Source of the DNA: Palleronia caenipelagi
Lineage (GTDB): Bacteria; Pseudomonadota; Alphaproteobacteria; Rhodobacterales; Rhodobacteraceae
Reading direction: 5' to 3'
Assembly (NCBI RefSeq): GCF_007004065.1
Contig: NZ_VFSV01000005.1
Span: forward strand, 67,351-131,350
DNA: 64,000 nt
Positions 27,160 through 35,435 of this stretch are shown here, one piece after another. The stretch's first letter is position 1. Each line of letters begins with the position of its first letter. A model generated the notes under the pieces. The model was given only the letters and a program-made list of their open reading frames with translations. It was not told the origin of the DNA and ran no database searches. The translations under genes and the position numbers were made by a program.

Positions 27160-30008
27160 CAGTCGGCCTCCGTCCGTGAGGGGTCGATATCCATGGGATG
27201 ATCGCTTTCTTCATAGTCTTTGTGGCGTGCCAGCCGCGCGAAGCTCGACAGGGACAGCAGAACCGCCCCAAACACCGCGAGGAACACGCCGAGGTCGAAG
27301 AACATGGCCGAGGCGACCTCGAATTTCTCCAGACCCGGAATCTTGATATAGGCGAAGGAGCTGGTCAGGAACGGATGGCCCACGAACCAGGCCCCGATGC
27401 CGGTCAGCCCGGCCACCAGCACACCGGCCCCGATAATGCCATGATGGGGGAAACGCTGGCGGTCATAGGTCCAGCCATAGCCCGAGGCCATATATTGCAT
27501 GATGATCGCGATGGCGACGATCAGACCAGCGATGAAGCCCCCGCCCGGCATGTTATGCCCGCGCAAGAAGATATACGTGCCGACCAGCAGCACCACAGGC
27601 ATGATCACCCGGGTGAGCACGACCATCATCAGCGGGTGCTTGTCGCCCGCGAGGGGCTTATCGGGTTTGCGATGCAGCAGCTTGGCGCGCACGGGGCCGC
27701 GCATCAGCATCGCTGTCAGGGCGTAGATGATGACAGCTGCGATGCCGAGGACGATGATCTCGCCAAAGGTATCAAAGCCCCGGAAGTCCACGAGGATCAC
27801 ATTCACCACGTTCGTTCCGCCCCCTCCGGGCTTACTATTGGCGAGGTGGTATTCAGCGATCGACGGCGACACGAAGTCACGCAGCAGCATCTGATAGGTC
27901 ATGCCCGCAACCAGCAGGCCCGCGAAAATTGCAATGAAACCGTCCCGGATCTTGATCATCACCGGACTTTCGGCAGGCGTCTCGTTTGGCAGGAAATTCA
28001 GCGCCAAGAGCAGCAGAACCAGCGTTACCACCTCGACCGAGATTTGTGTCATCGCCAGATCCGGCGCCGAGAAGAAGGCGAAGGCGACCGAGAGCATCAG
28101 ACCCACAATGCTCATCAGAATGAGCGTGGCAAAGCGGTTACGGTGGTACAGAACCATGGCGCAGGCCGAGATGATCATCAGTGCCCAGCCGGGAATGACC
28201 ATCGGATGCATGTCCAGAGGCTCCCGCGTCACCGGCCCCAGAGTGCCGGACATGAACGCGTGCAGACCCAGCACCGAGACAGCCACGGCAAAGATCGCGG
28301 CCGAGCGGGTAAAGCTTCCGTCATGGGTGGGCCAGATGATCGCGCGGGACAGGGCGACCAGCGCGTTGACGATGGCATCGAAGATCTTCTTGGCGAACGG
28401 CACCGGCAAAAAGCCCCAGACCGCATTTGCGGGGCGGTAAAGAAGCAACAGGATTGCACCGCCCAGCACCGCGATACCCGACATTTTCAGTGCCGGGGTG
28501 ACCCCGTGCCAGAGCTTGAAGTGCAGCTTTTCCGGGATCGTCCCGGCGCTGCCCATGACAGCCTCGGAGACGGCAAAGACGAAACCTTCGGCAATCCAGG
28601 GCAGCAGGCCAATCGCAATGATCGGGATGCAAAGCAGCGCCGGCGACACCCACATGCCGAACGGCGGATCATGAGGGTGATGCGGGTAATCGTGCCGCTC
28701 GGGGCCGGTAAAAGTATGGAAATACAGCCGGAAGGAATAGGCCGCTGAGAACAGCGCTCCTACCGTCGCCAGCACCGGGATCAGCCAGTGATTGCCAAGA
28801 TAGGTCGTGTGCGCGGCCTCTTCGAGCATCATCTCCTTAGACAAAAAGCCGTTGAACAGTGGGATCCCCGCCATGGAGAGCGACGCGATGAGCGCGATCA
28901 CCGTGGTGACCGGCATCAGATGGCGCAAGCCGCCGAGGCGGGTGATGTCGCGGGTGTGGGCTTCGTGATCCACGATACCCGCCGTCATAAACAGCGCTGC
29001 TTTGAAGGTTGCGTGGTTCAGGATATGAAACACTGCCGCCACCGCCGCGTAAGGGTTACCGGTGCCCAAGAGGAATACGATCAAACCCAGATGCGACACG
29101 GTGGAAAAGGCCAGCAACGCCTTCAGGTCGTTTTTAAACAGCGCGATGATCGCCGCGATGACCATTGTGATGATGCCGGTGCCGGAGACGAGGATCACCC
29201 AGATCTCTGTGCCCGAGAGCACCGGCCAAAGGCGGGCGAGCACGAAGATGCCCGCTTTAACCATGGTGGCCGAATGGAGATAGGCTGAGACCGGCGTCGG
29301 CGCCGCCATGGCGTGGGGTAGCCAGAAATGGAACGGGAACTGCGCGGATTTAGTAAAGCACCCGAGCAGGATCAGCAGCAGCGCCGGCACGTAGTAGGGC
29401 GAGGCCTGGATTTCTGCGCGGTGCTGGAGAATATCGGTGATGTTGTAGGATCCGGCGATCTGCCCGAGGATCACCATCCCCCCGATCATCGCGAGCCCGC
29501 CCATTCCGGTGACCGTCAGCGCCATCCGCGCGCCTTGCCGGCCATCGGGCAGGTGCTTCCAGAACCCGATGAGCAGGAAGGATGACAGCGAGGTCAGCTC
29601 CCAGAAGATCAGCAAAAGCAGGATGTTGTCACTGAGGACGATCCCCACCATCGCGCCCTGAAACAACAGCAGATAGGTGAAGAACTCGCCCATATTGTCA
29701 TCGCGGGTCAGGTAGAACCGGGCGTAGATGATGATCAGACACCCGATCCCGAGGATCAGCAGGGCAAAGAAGAAGGCGAGCCAGTCGAGGTGGAAGGCGA
29801 CGTTCAGACCCAGCGACGGGATCCAGTCCACTTCGACACGGGGCACGTTGCCCGCCAACAGCGCTGGTAGGTGGCTGAACAAGCCTATCAGCGCCAGTGC
29901 GGAAACGAGGAACGTCGTCATCGCACAGGCGCGGCGCCCGGCCTGTTGGATCACACCCGGCAACAAAGCGCCCAGGAACGGCAGCAGCACGATCAGGAAA
30001 AGGGACAT
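27159..30008 (-). CDS. mnhA: fused Mrp antiporter subunit A/B (MnhAB, PhaAB type)
   Basis: 949 residues. The N-terminal two thirds is NuoL-like MnhA with many membrane segments (SAQFPFHFWLPHAMAAPTPVSA). A DUF4040-type segment follows, and the last 150 residues are an MnhB domain (GHNMPGGGFIAGLIVA). The A-B fusion marks a group-2, six-gene Mrp system like Sinorhizobium pha, linked to pH and Na+/K+ balance. The start MSLFLIVLLPFLGALL at 30008 is used (AAGAGG upstream); open frame further upstream has no membrane-protein character. First gene of the operon. Confidence 0.94.
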   Translation of the reverse strand: MSLFLIVLLPFLGALLPGVIQQAGRRACAMTTFLVSALALIGLFSHLPALLAGNVPRVEVDWIPSLGLNVAFHLDWLAFFFALLILGIGCLIIIYARFYLTRDDNMGEFFTYLLLFQGAMVGIVLSDNILLLLIFWELTSLSSFLLIGFWKHLPDGRQGARMALTVTGMGGLAMIGGMVILGQIAGSYNITDILQHRAEIQASPYYVPALLLILLGCFTKSAQFPFHFWLPHAMAAPTPVSAYLHSATMVKAGIFVLARLWPVLSGTEIWVILVSGTGIITMVIAAIIALFKNDLKALLAFSTVSHLGLIVFLLGTGNPYAAVAAVFHILNHATFKAALFMTAGIVDHEAHTRDITRLGGLRHLMPVTTVIALIASLSMAGIPLFNGFLSKEMMLEEAAHTTYLGNHWLIPVLATVGALFSAAYSFRLYFHTFTGPERHDYPHHPHDPPFGMWVSPALLCIPIIAIGLLPWIAEGFVFAVSEAVMGSAGTIPEKLHFKLWHGVTPALKMSGIAVLGGAILLLLYRPANAVWGFLPVPFAKKIFDAIVNALVALSRAIIWPTHDGSFTRSAAIFAVAVSVLGLHAFMSGTLGPVTREPLDMHPMVIPGWALMIISACAMVLYHRNRFATLILMSIVGLMLSVAFAFFSAPDLAMTQISVEVVTLVLLLLALNFLPNETPAESPVMIKIRDGFIAIFAGLLVAGMTYQMLLRDFVSPSIAEYHLANSKPGGGGTNVVNVILVDFRGFDTFGEIIVLGIAAVIIYALTAMLMRGPVRAKLLHRKPDKPLAGDKHPLMMVVLTRVIMPVVLLVGTYIFLRGHNMPGGGFIAGLIVAIAIIMQYMASGYGWTYDRQRFPHHGIIGAGVLVAGLTGIGAWFVGHPFLTSSFAYIKIPGLEKFEVASAMFFDLGVFLAVFGAVLLSLSSFARLARHKDYEESDHPMDIDPSRTEAD

Positions 30009-30092
30009 CGGGCCTCTTGTCTTGTGTGTTTGCGCAAAATCTGTCCGATTGACCATGTATTCCAACCGGAAGTCCACCCCCCCGCGACAGGT

Positions 30093-30114
30093 TCTGGCGG
30101 TCTTCGCCGCCAGA
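30093..30114. other. 8-bp stem-loop in the mnhA-rnd divergent region
   Basis: TCTGGCGG and CCGCCAGA enclose a 6-base loop. It lies in the 159-base region between the divergent mnhA and rnd starts. No T-run follows on either strand, so a role as regulator-binding site or leader hairpin is only a possibility. Confidence 0.3.
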
Positions 30115-30167
30115 GCGTGGACGGAACCGATCAAAGCAGCTAGGCATTGCGCAACAAAGGAAGCGCT

Positions 30168-30779
30168 ATGACGAATTTCGTATACGAGGGCGATCTGCCC
30201 TCGACCCTCGATCTGGGTCCGGTTGTCGCCATCGACTGCGAGACCATGGGCCTGAACCCCCACCGGGACAGGCTATGCGTCGTCCAGATGTCCTCCGGGG
30301 ACGGCAACGCCCATCTCGTGCAGGTGGCCAAGGGGCAGACTGAGGCTCCCAACCTGACACGCATGCTAGCCGATCCCAACGTGTTGAAACTGTTCCACTT
30401 CGGCCGGTTCGACATCGCCGCGTTGCTGCACACATTCGGCGTCGTCACCGCGCCGGTTTACTGTACGAAAATCGCCTCAAAGCTGGTGCGCACCTACACG
30501 GACCGTCACGGGCTGAAGCAGCTCCTGACAGAATTGCTCGGGGTAGATATTTCGAAATACCAGCAGCAGTCCGACTGGGGCGCAGAAACCCTGAGCACGG
30601 CGCAGATCGATTATGCGGCCTCCGACGTTCTGCATCTCCATGCGCTGCGCGAAAAACTTGACGAACGTCTCGAACGCGAAGGACGGACCGAGATGGCGCA
30701 AGCGTGCTTTGGCTTCCTGCCCATGCGTGCGCAGCTTGATCTCGAAGGCTGGCCGGAACAGGACATCTTCGCCCACTGA
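30168..30779 (+). CDS. rnd: ribonuclease D (short alphaproteobacterial form)
   Basis: 203 residues, only the DEDD exonuclease domain; the HRDC domains of E. coli RNase D are absent, as is common in this group. The three exonuclease motifs are VAIDCETMGLNP, LFHFGRFDIAAL and YAASDVLHLH. It should trim 3' ends of tRNA and other RNAs. The ATG at 30168 with AAGGA six bases upstream is preferred to a TTG at 30147. Confidence 0.92.
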   Translation: MTNFVYEGDLPSTLDLGPVVAIDCETMGLNPHRDRLCVVQMSSGDGNAHLVQVAKGQTEAPNLTRMLADPNVLKLFHFGRFDIAALLHTFGVVTAPVYCTKIASKLVRTYTDRHGLKQLLTELLGVDISKYQQQSDWGAETLSTAQIDYAASDVLHLHALREKLDERLEREGRTEMAQACFGFLPMRAQLDLEGWPEQDIFAH

Positions 30780-30805
30780 CCGGGCCATCAGGCAGAGGAT
30801 TGCAT

Positions 30806-31441
30806 ATGAGCATGTCCCAACCCCGGCATTTCGACAATCGCCATTCCCGCTGGGTGGCGAGACTGAAAATCCTGTTTCCGCTCATCGCCGTGATCCTGCT
30901 GTCGACAATGTTTCTGTTCTCGGACAAGCGCGATCAGGGCTCCAGTTTGCCATTCTCCGAAATCGAGATCGACCGCATCCTGACCGAGGGCCGTGTGGCA
31001 AAGCCGAGTTATACCGGCGTGGGGAGCAACGGCGCCGCCATAAATCTGTCGGCAGCCGAGGCTTGGCCCAATGCCGAAGGCCCCTACACCATTGAGGCCA
31101 ATGAGATTGCGGGTGAGTGGGATGGAGTCAGCGGAAATCCGATCGCCTTGACCGCAAAAACGGGGCGGCTGCTGGAGCGCCAAAATCAGCTCCGCCTAAC
31201 AGGCGGCGTTCTGGTTCGCGACTCCCATGGCTATCTGATCGAAGGCGAGACACTGCTGGTCGACCTGACGACGCTGGACCTGACCTCGGATCAGGACATA
31301 ATTGGCTTTGGCCCCCCGGGACGGATCGACGCCGGTGGCCTGAAGGTCACGCGGGTGCAGGGGACGCCACTTGTGATATTCACGAATGGGGTCAGGGTGC
31401 TATACCAACCCGCAACCGCTGGAAGGGAAACCGACAAATGA
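30806..31441 (+). CDS. lptC: LPS export protein LptC
   Basis: 211 residues. One N-terminal membrane anchor (LKILFPLIAVILLSTMFLF, about 20-38) precedes a periplasmic beta-jellyroll domain with LptC-like strands (IEANEIAGEW, LTAKTGRLLERQNQLRLTGG). LptC receives LPS from LptB2FG and passes it to LptA. The ATG 30806 has AGAGG seven bases upstream; a TTG two codons earlier is less likely. It overlaps lptA by 4 bases. Confidence 0.9.
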   Translation: MSMSQPRHFDNRHSRWVARLKILFPLIAVILLSTMFLFSDKRDQGSSLPFSEIEIDRILTEGRVAKPSYTGVGSNGAAINLSAAEAWPNAEGPYTIEANEIAGEWDGVSGNPIALTAKTGRLLERQNQLRLTGGVLVRDSHGYLIEGETLLVDLTTLDLTSDQDIIGFGPPGRIDAGGLKVTRVQGTPLVIFTNGVRVLYQPATAGRETDK

Positions 31442-31926
31442 TGCTTCGACTCTTCGCCTTGTGCCTTTGTTGCGCATCACCGGTTTTGGCGCAGGGGACC
31501 GGGATTTCGCTTGGCGGGTTGACACAGGACACCTCCGCACCTGTCGAGGTCGTGGCCAACGAGTTGCAGGTCAACCAGACGGACGGACAAGCAACCTTTA
31601 TCGGTGATGTTCTCGTCACTCAGGGTGATATGAAACTCTCGGCAGACCGGATCCTCGTAGACTACGCCACCGGCGGCGCGCAGGGGCGGATCGAGAAGCT
31701 CACAGCCAACGGCTCTGTCACTCTTATCACGCCTGAGGAAGCCGCCGAATCCCGGGCCGCGACCTACGTTATCGACACAGGCGAGGTGGTGATGACGGGT
31801 GACGTCCTTTTGACCCAAGGCGATACGGCACTCGCCGGAGAAAAACTGACCATCAATCTGGAGACCGGCACGGGCCAGATGTCGGGCCGCGTCCGCACAG
31901 TTTTTCAGACGAAGTCCGGGCAGTGA
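31438..31926 (+). CDS. lptA: LPS periplasmic bridge protein LptA
   Basis: 162 residues. A signal peptide (MMLRLFALCLCCASPVLA) is followed by the OstA-like beta-jellyroll (PVEVVANELQVNQTDGQATFIGDVLVTQG). LptA subunits form the bridge that carries LPS to the outer membrane. Start chosen at 31438 by the signal peptide and the ATGA overlap with lptC; ATG 31441 is equally possible. The stop overlaps the lptB start by one base. Confidence 0.92.
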   Translation: MMLRLFALCLCCASPVLAQGTGISLGGLTQDTSAPVEVVANELQVNQTDGQATFIGDVLVTQGDMKLSADRILVDYATGGAQGRIEKLTANGSVTLITPEEAAESRAATYVIDTGEVVMTGDVLLTQGDTALAGEKLTINLETGTGQMSGRVRTVFQTKSGQ

Positions 31927-32672
31927 TGCAAAAGACGGATGAACCGGCAGGGCAAGGTCTCGTCACGCAGCACCTCGCCAAGAGCTACAACAAGCGGCCT
32001 GTCATCCGCGATGTCAGCCTGCATCTGAAGACGGGCGAAGTGGTGGCGTTGCTTGGACCGAACGGGTCGGGCAAGACAACATGTTTCTACGCCATCGCCG
32101 GTTTGGTTCCTCCCGACGGCGGACGGGTCAGCATCGATGGTCAGGAGGTGACCGGACTGCCCATGTACCGCCGCGCTAGGATGGGCATTGGCTATCTTCC
32201 GCAGGAGAACTCGATCTTTCGGGGGCTGACGGTCGAGCAGAACATCCGCGCCATCCTTGAGATTTCCGAGCGCAGTGCACAAACCCGGAATGACCGGCTC
32301 GAATCGCTGTTGGACGAGTTTTCCATAGATCATTTACGAGATACGCCCGCCGTGGCGCTCTCAGGCGGAGAACGGCGCCGGGTCGAGATCGCCCGCTGCC
32401 TTGCCGCAAATCCGCGCTATCTGCTTCTTGATGAACCTTTTGCGGGTGTCGACCCGATCGCGGTTGGCGATATCCGGAATCTGGTGTCCAGCCTCACACG
32501 GCGCGGGCTTGGTGTTCTGATCACCGATCACAACGTTCGGGAAACGCTGATGATCGTCGATCGTGCCTATATCCTTCACGACGGTCACGTGCTGATGAGC
32601 GGCAGCAGCGATGAAGTCATCGCTGACCCCGACGTACAGCGCGTTTATCTGGGTTCGAATTTCAACCTGTAA
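31926..32672 (+). CDS. lptB: LPS export ABC ATPase LptB
   Basis: 248 residues. A single ABC ATPase domain with P-loop GPNGSGKTT, Q-loop GYLPQENSIFRGLTVEQN (very typical of LptB), signature LSGGERRRVEIARCL, Walker B LLLDEPFAGVDP and H-loop ITDHNV. It powers LPS extraction by LptFG. ATG 31926 overlaps the lptA stop; a GTG one codon earlier is an alternative. Confidence 0.96.
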   Translation: MQKTDEPAGQGLVTQHLAKSYNKRPVIRDVSLHLKTGEVVALLGPNGSGKTTCFYAIAGLVPPDGGRVSIDGQEVTGLPMYRRARMGIGYLPQENSIFRGLTVEQNIRAILEISERSAQTRNDRLESLLDEFSIDHLRDTPAVALSGGERRRVEIARCLAANPRYLLLDEPFAGVDPIAVGDIRNLVSSLTRRGLGVLITDHNVRETLMIVDRAYILHDGHVLMSGSSDEVIADPDVQRVYLGSNFNL

Positions 32673-32904
32673 CGCCCCTACTCTTTTGGTCAGATCCGCT
32701 TGACAGCGGCGGGTAAATGGGCGCCAAATGGGGCCATGCAGTGGATGTTTTTGCAGTTACATTTTGAAGGAAAATCAAATTCTAACAAGGATTTGAACAA
32801 ACATCCTCAATCCGGCCAAAACACCACCGCTTTCTACCCACGCCCCGAGATTACTGCCGCTCGCAGTGGTCGATGGTCGTGATTCCCAGAGAGGAGAATC
32901 GAGT
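32673..32904 (+). other. lptB-hpf intergenic region, no gene seen
   Basis: 232 bases, clearly more A/T-rich than the surroundings in the middle (32760-32815), so it probably contains the hpf promoter. No confident -35/-10 pair could be set. A small inverted pair (ACTGC...GCAGT) lies near 32853-32867. In many proteobacteria rpoN sits at this point between lptB and hpf; it is absent here. Confidence 0.5.
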
Positions 32905-33477
32905 ATGCGCTACCAGATCAGTGGGAAACAGATTGATATCGGCGAGGCTCTGCAAACCCATGTGCAGACCGAAATTGAGGCTGCGATCAGCAAATACGCA
33001 GGCCGACCGACCGATGCGCTCGTGGTGTTCTCCAAGGACGGCCCGGCCTATGCCTGCGAGGCGGTTGTTCATCTGTCCACCGGACTGACCGTGCAGGCCA
33101 AAGCGAAAGAGCATGAGATCTACGCGGCCTGTGATGCCGCCGTTGAAAAAATGGAAAAGCAGCTTCGCCGCTACAAGCGCCGGTTGAAGGACCACCATAA
33201 GGAGCGGGCCGAACCGGTTGAAGTTTCCGGCGCAGCGTCGTATGTTATCGCGGGAAACGATGAGGCGCATGACAACGAGCCCGAGAGCTTGCAGCCGATC
33301 ATCGTAGCTGAGATGGAGACACGCATCCCCTCGCTGTCAGTCGGTGAGGCGGTTATGCAAATGGAACTCGCAGGCGCTCCGGTGCTGGTGTTTCGAAACG
33401 AAAAACAGGCGAACGGAGTAAACGTGGTTTACCGACGGGATGATGGAAATATCGGCTGGATCGACCCCCAAGGGTAG
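32905..33477 (+). CDS. hpf: long-form ribosome hibernation promoting factor
   Basis: 190 residues. An N-terminal HPF/RaiA domain (RYQISGKQIDIGEALQTHV ... KAKEHEIYAACDAAVEKMEKQLRRYKRR) and a C-terminal long-HPF dimerisation domain (SVGEAVMQMELAGAPVLVFRNE ... VVYRRDDGNIGWIDP) are joined by an acidic linker. Long HPF dimerises 70S ribosomes into inactive 100S particles in starved cells. AGAGGAG lies just upstream of the ATG. It ends with TAG. Confidence 0.95.
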   Translation: MRYQISGKQIDIGEALQTHVQTEIEAAISKYAGRPTDALVVFSKDGPAYACEAVVHLSTGLTVQAKAKEHEIYAACDAAVEKMEKQLRRYKRRLKDHHKERAEPVEVSGAASYVIAGNDEAHDNEPESLQPIIVAEMETRIPSLSVGEAVMQMELAGAPVLVFRNEKQANGVNVVYRRDDGNIGWIDPQG

Positions 33478-33527
33478 ATCTCCGGTTCTTTGTCCCTGAC
33501 TTCGCCGACTATCGATCAGGATTGCTC

Positions 33528-33992
33528 ATGTTACTGTCCGAGTTGATCGCCCCTGAGGGCGTGAAAACTATCTCGCGCACAACCAGCAAGAAGCGCGTTT
33601 TGCAGCTTCTCGCTGAGATGGCTCAGGACGTTTACGGACTGGACTCCGATGCCGTTGCGCGCGCTCTGATTGAGCGTGAAACACTTGGGCCAACGGGTGT
33701 CGGGCGCGGCGTTGCCCTTCCCCACGCAAGGCTACCGGGTCTGTCCCGGATGTGCGGGGCGTTCGTGAAGCTTGAGCATGGCGTGGATTTCCGCGCCCCT
33801 GATCGCAAACCGGTGGATCTGATCTGCGCCCTGTTTGCCCCTGAGGATGACGGCGTCCAGCACCTCAAAGCGCTGGCCGCTGTGTCACGGCGAATGAGAG
33901 ACGCGGATCTCTGCAACGCGTTGCGCAGCAACAATGAACCCGCTGCAATTCACGCGCTATTGACCCAATCTCAGGCCGTCCGAGCGGCCTGA
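33528..33992 (+). CDS. ptsN: nitrogen PTS enzyme IIA PtsN
   Basis: 154 residues. EIIA-Ntr domain with the phosphorylated His66 in GVALPHARLPG. It takes phosphate from NPr and controls nitrogen, potassium and cell-envelope functions rather than sugar uptake. The ATG 33528 is preferred over a TTG at 33522. The last 22 bases overlap the end of the convergent sulfotransferase gene. Confidence 0.94.
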   Translation: MLLSELIAPEGVKTISRTTSKKRVLQLLAEMAQDVYGLDSDAVARALIERETLGPTGVGRGVALPHARLPGLSRMCGAFVKLEHGVDFRAPDRKPVDLICALFAPEDDGVQHLKALAAVSRRMRDADLCNALRSNNEPAAIHALLTQSQAVRAA

Positions 33993-35422
33993 GATCCCGC
34001 CTTCCATTTACCAAAGCCGAACATCACGTAATCCCGGCGATAGACGGTTTGCACAGCCTGCTCGATCTCGTCGTCATAGATCTCTGCCAACGCTATGTCG
34101 CCCGCTGTTTCCCCAGCCTGATATGTTGGCGTATCTCCCCAGTTCGACGGCAGCAACTCCGGTAGCTTTTGCGCGGCTTCGTCATCGCGAATAATCGCAT
34201 CAGGCAGCAAAAACTGAGCCATTCCCTGCAGCAGCCCGGTCTGACTGGCCCAGTCGGTATCGATGCGAATGCTGGTCTGGCCTGCGATATTGCCACTGAC
34301 AAAAACGACGAAGGCTTTAAACGCAGCCCGGCAGGCAGCCGCGTCAAAGCTGTCATCGGGTTCGCCCTCCGGAATCGGCACATCATACTTGCTGCGAAGC
34401 GTTTCGCGAATATCCTCAAAACAGTCCGGACCAGGATACAGAATTCTGAGGCAAAAGACGCGATACAGTCGATCAACCGGGTGTCTCAAGATCGTAAACG
34501 CCCGCCGGTTTCTCGTTTTGCGCAGCCACTTGCGGACATCTTTTTGTGACAGATCCCGCCCTAAATCTGCGATGTCCACCCCATCCAGCGCGGCCATCCA
34601 GCGCTCGACAGATGTTTTGGGGCCACCGGCAACAGGCAGATAGATCAGCGGCGCCTGAGCCGCCGTGACATGGCGCGAGACCTGCGGCCCCCGCGCGGGC
34701 TCAAAACTCGGGGTGCGGAACAGTGAGAACTGGTCGAGCGTGCCCAGCGCCTCAACCATCTCGTCAAAATTCTCCACTTTATCCCGCAACTCGCCGGGAT
34801 TTTGCACTTTGGTTGACCGGGACAGTCGTTGCAGTGGTTCCTCGCATCCCAGCCAGGTCAAAAGACCGTTCAACACCTCAAGGTTTCCGACATCGCGGTA
34901 ATCAATCAAAAACGGAGTTTGTCCGCTGGTTTGCAAGGCCCGCCGGATTGTTTCCTGGTGCGCCAGCCTGACTTCGAGATGATCCGAGAATTCCTGCAAA
35001 TCAAAGCGGATCCGCGCTGTCTTTGCTCCCTTTGCGTCATTCAGACGCCACTGGTCAGTCACCCGTGCGATCTTGAGACTGACATAGCTCTCCAGCAGAT
35101 TACGGGTCAGAATGATCTTGGCACAGCGCCGGTCCTCAAGCGCCAAACGCAAAACGCGCGGGTCATGATCGTGAAAGAAGCGATATCCCCAGAGACCCTG
35201 CGCCTCCGCCGCCATCGCGTCGAGCAAGACCTGCGGGTCTGCATCGCGCTCGGCCATCGTCACGGCTCCGAAGGTGTTCTTGGCCGCACCTCCGATGAAA
35301 GCCGGGTTGAACATCTCCCCAAAGGAGCGAACCCCCGCGGCCTGATTGAGATTGGCCTCGAAGAAATTCGACCCGGTCCGCATCTCCGCGAGGATGATGA
35401 ATTTGTCGAACGGCGCCGTCAT
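33971..35422 (-). CDS. two-domain PAPS sulfotransferase-like protein
   Basis: 483 residues. Two sulfotransferase-like halves can be seen. Residues 1-230 begin IILAEMRTGSNFFEANL, a 5'-phosphosulfate loop of Stf0 type, with KIILTRNLLESYVSLKIAR as 3'-phosphate site. Residues about 255-483 contain LIYLPVAGGPKTSVERWM and FTILRHPVDRLYRVFCLRI, resembling the sulfotransferase-2 family's VPKTGST loop and RHPVDRLYS motif, though the second loop is degenerate. Such enzymes move sulfate from PAPS to sugars or other acceptors. It is the last gene of the cysQ-galU-glycosyltransferase operon, 13 bases from the GT14-like gene. Confidence 0.8.
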   Translation of the reverse strand: MTAPFDKFIILAEMRTGSNFFEANLNQAAGVRSFGEMFNPAFIGGAAKNTFGAVTMAERDADPQVLLDAMAAEAQGLWGYRFFHDHDPRVLRLALEDRRCAKIILTRNLLESYVSLKIARVTDQWRLNDAKGAKTARIRFDLQEFSDHLEVRLAHQETIRRALQTSGQTPFLIDYRDVGNLEVLNGLLTWLGCEEPLQRLSRSTKVQNPGELRDKVENFDEMVEALGTLDQFSLFRTPSFEPARGPQVSRHVTAAQAPLIYLPVAGGPKTSVERWMAALDGVDIADLGRDLSQKDVRKWLRKTRNRRAFTILRHPVDRLYRVFCLRILYPGPDCFEDIRETLRSKYDVPIPEGEPDDSFDAAACRAAFKAFVVFVSGNIAGQTSIRIDTDWASQTGLLQGMAQFLLPDAIIRDDEAAQKLPELLPSNWGDTPTYQAGETAGDIALAEIYDDEIEQAVQTVYRRDYVMFGFGKWKAGSQAARTA

Positions 35423-35435
35423 GTGAATGTCCTTT

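Noticed and set aside
25082..28748. Long + strand open frames opposite mnhD and mnhA
   Set aside because: The translations are His/Asp/Arg/Gln-rich, the usual antisense image of membrane-protein genes; the Mrp genes on - are certain.
32741..32756. A sigma-54 type promoter before hpf (TGG...TTGCA)
   Set aside because: The spacing between the two elements is two bases short of the strict requirement.
32700..32882. A 60-codon frame in the hpf leader
   Set aside because: TTG start, no ribosome site and no recognisable features; the region is more likely promoter and leader.
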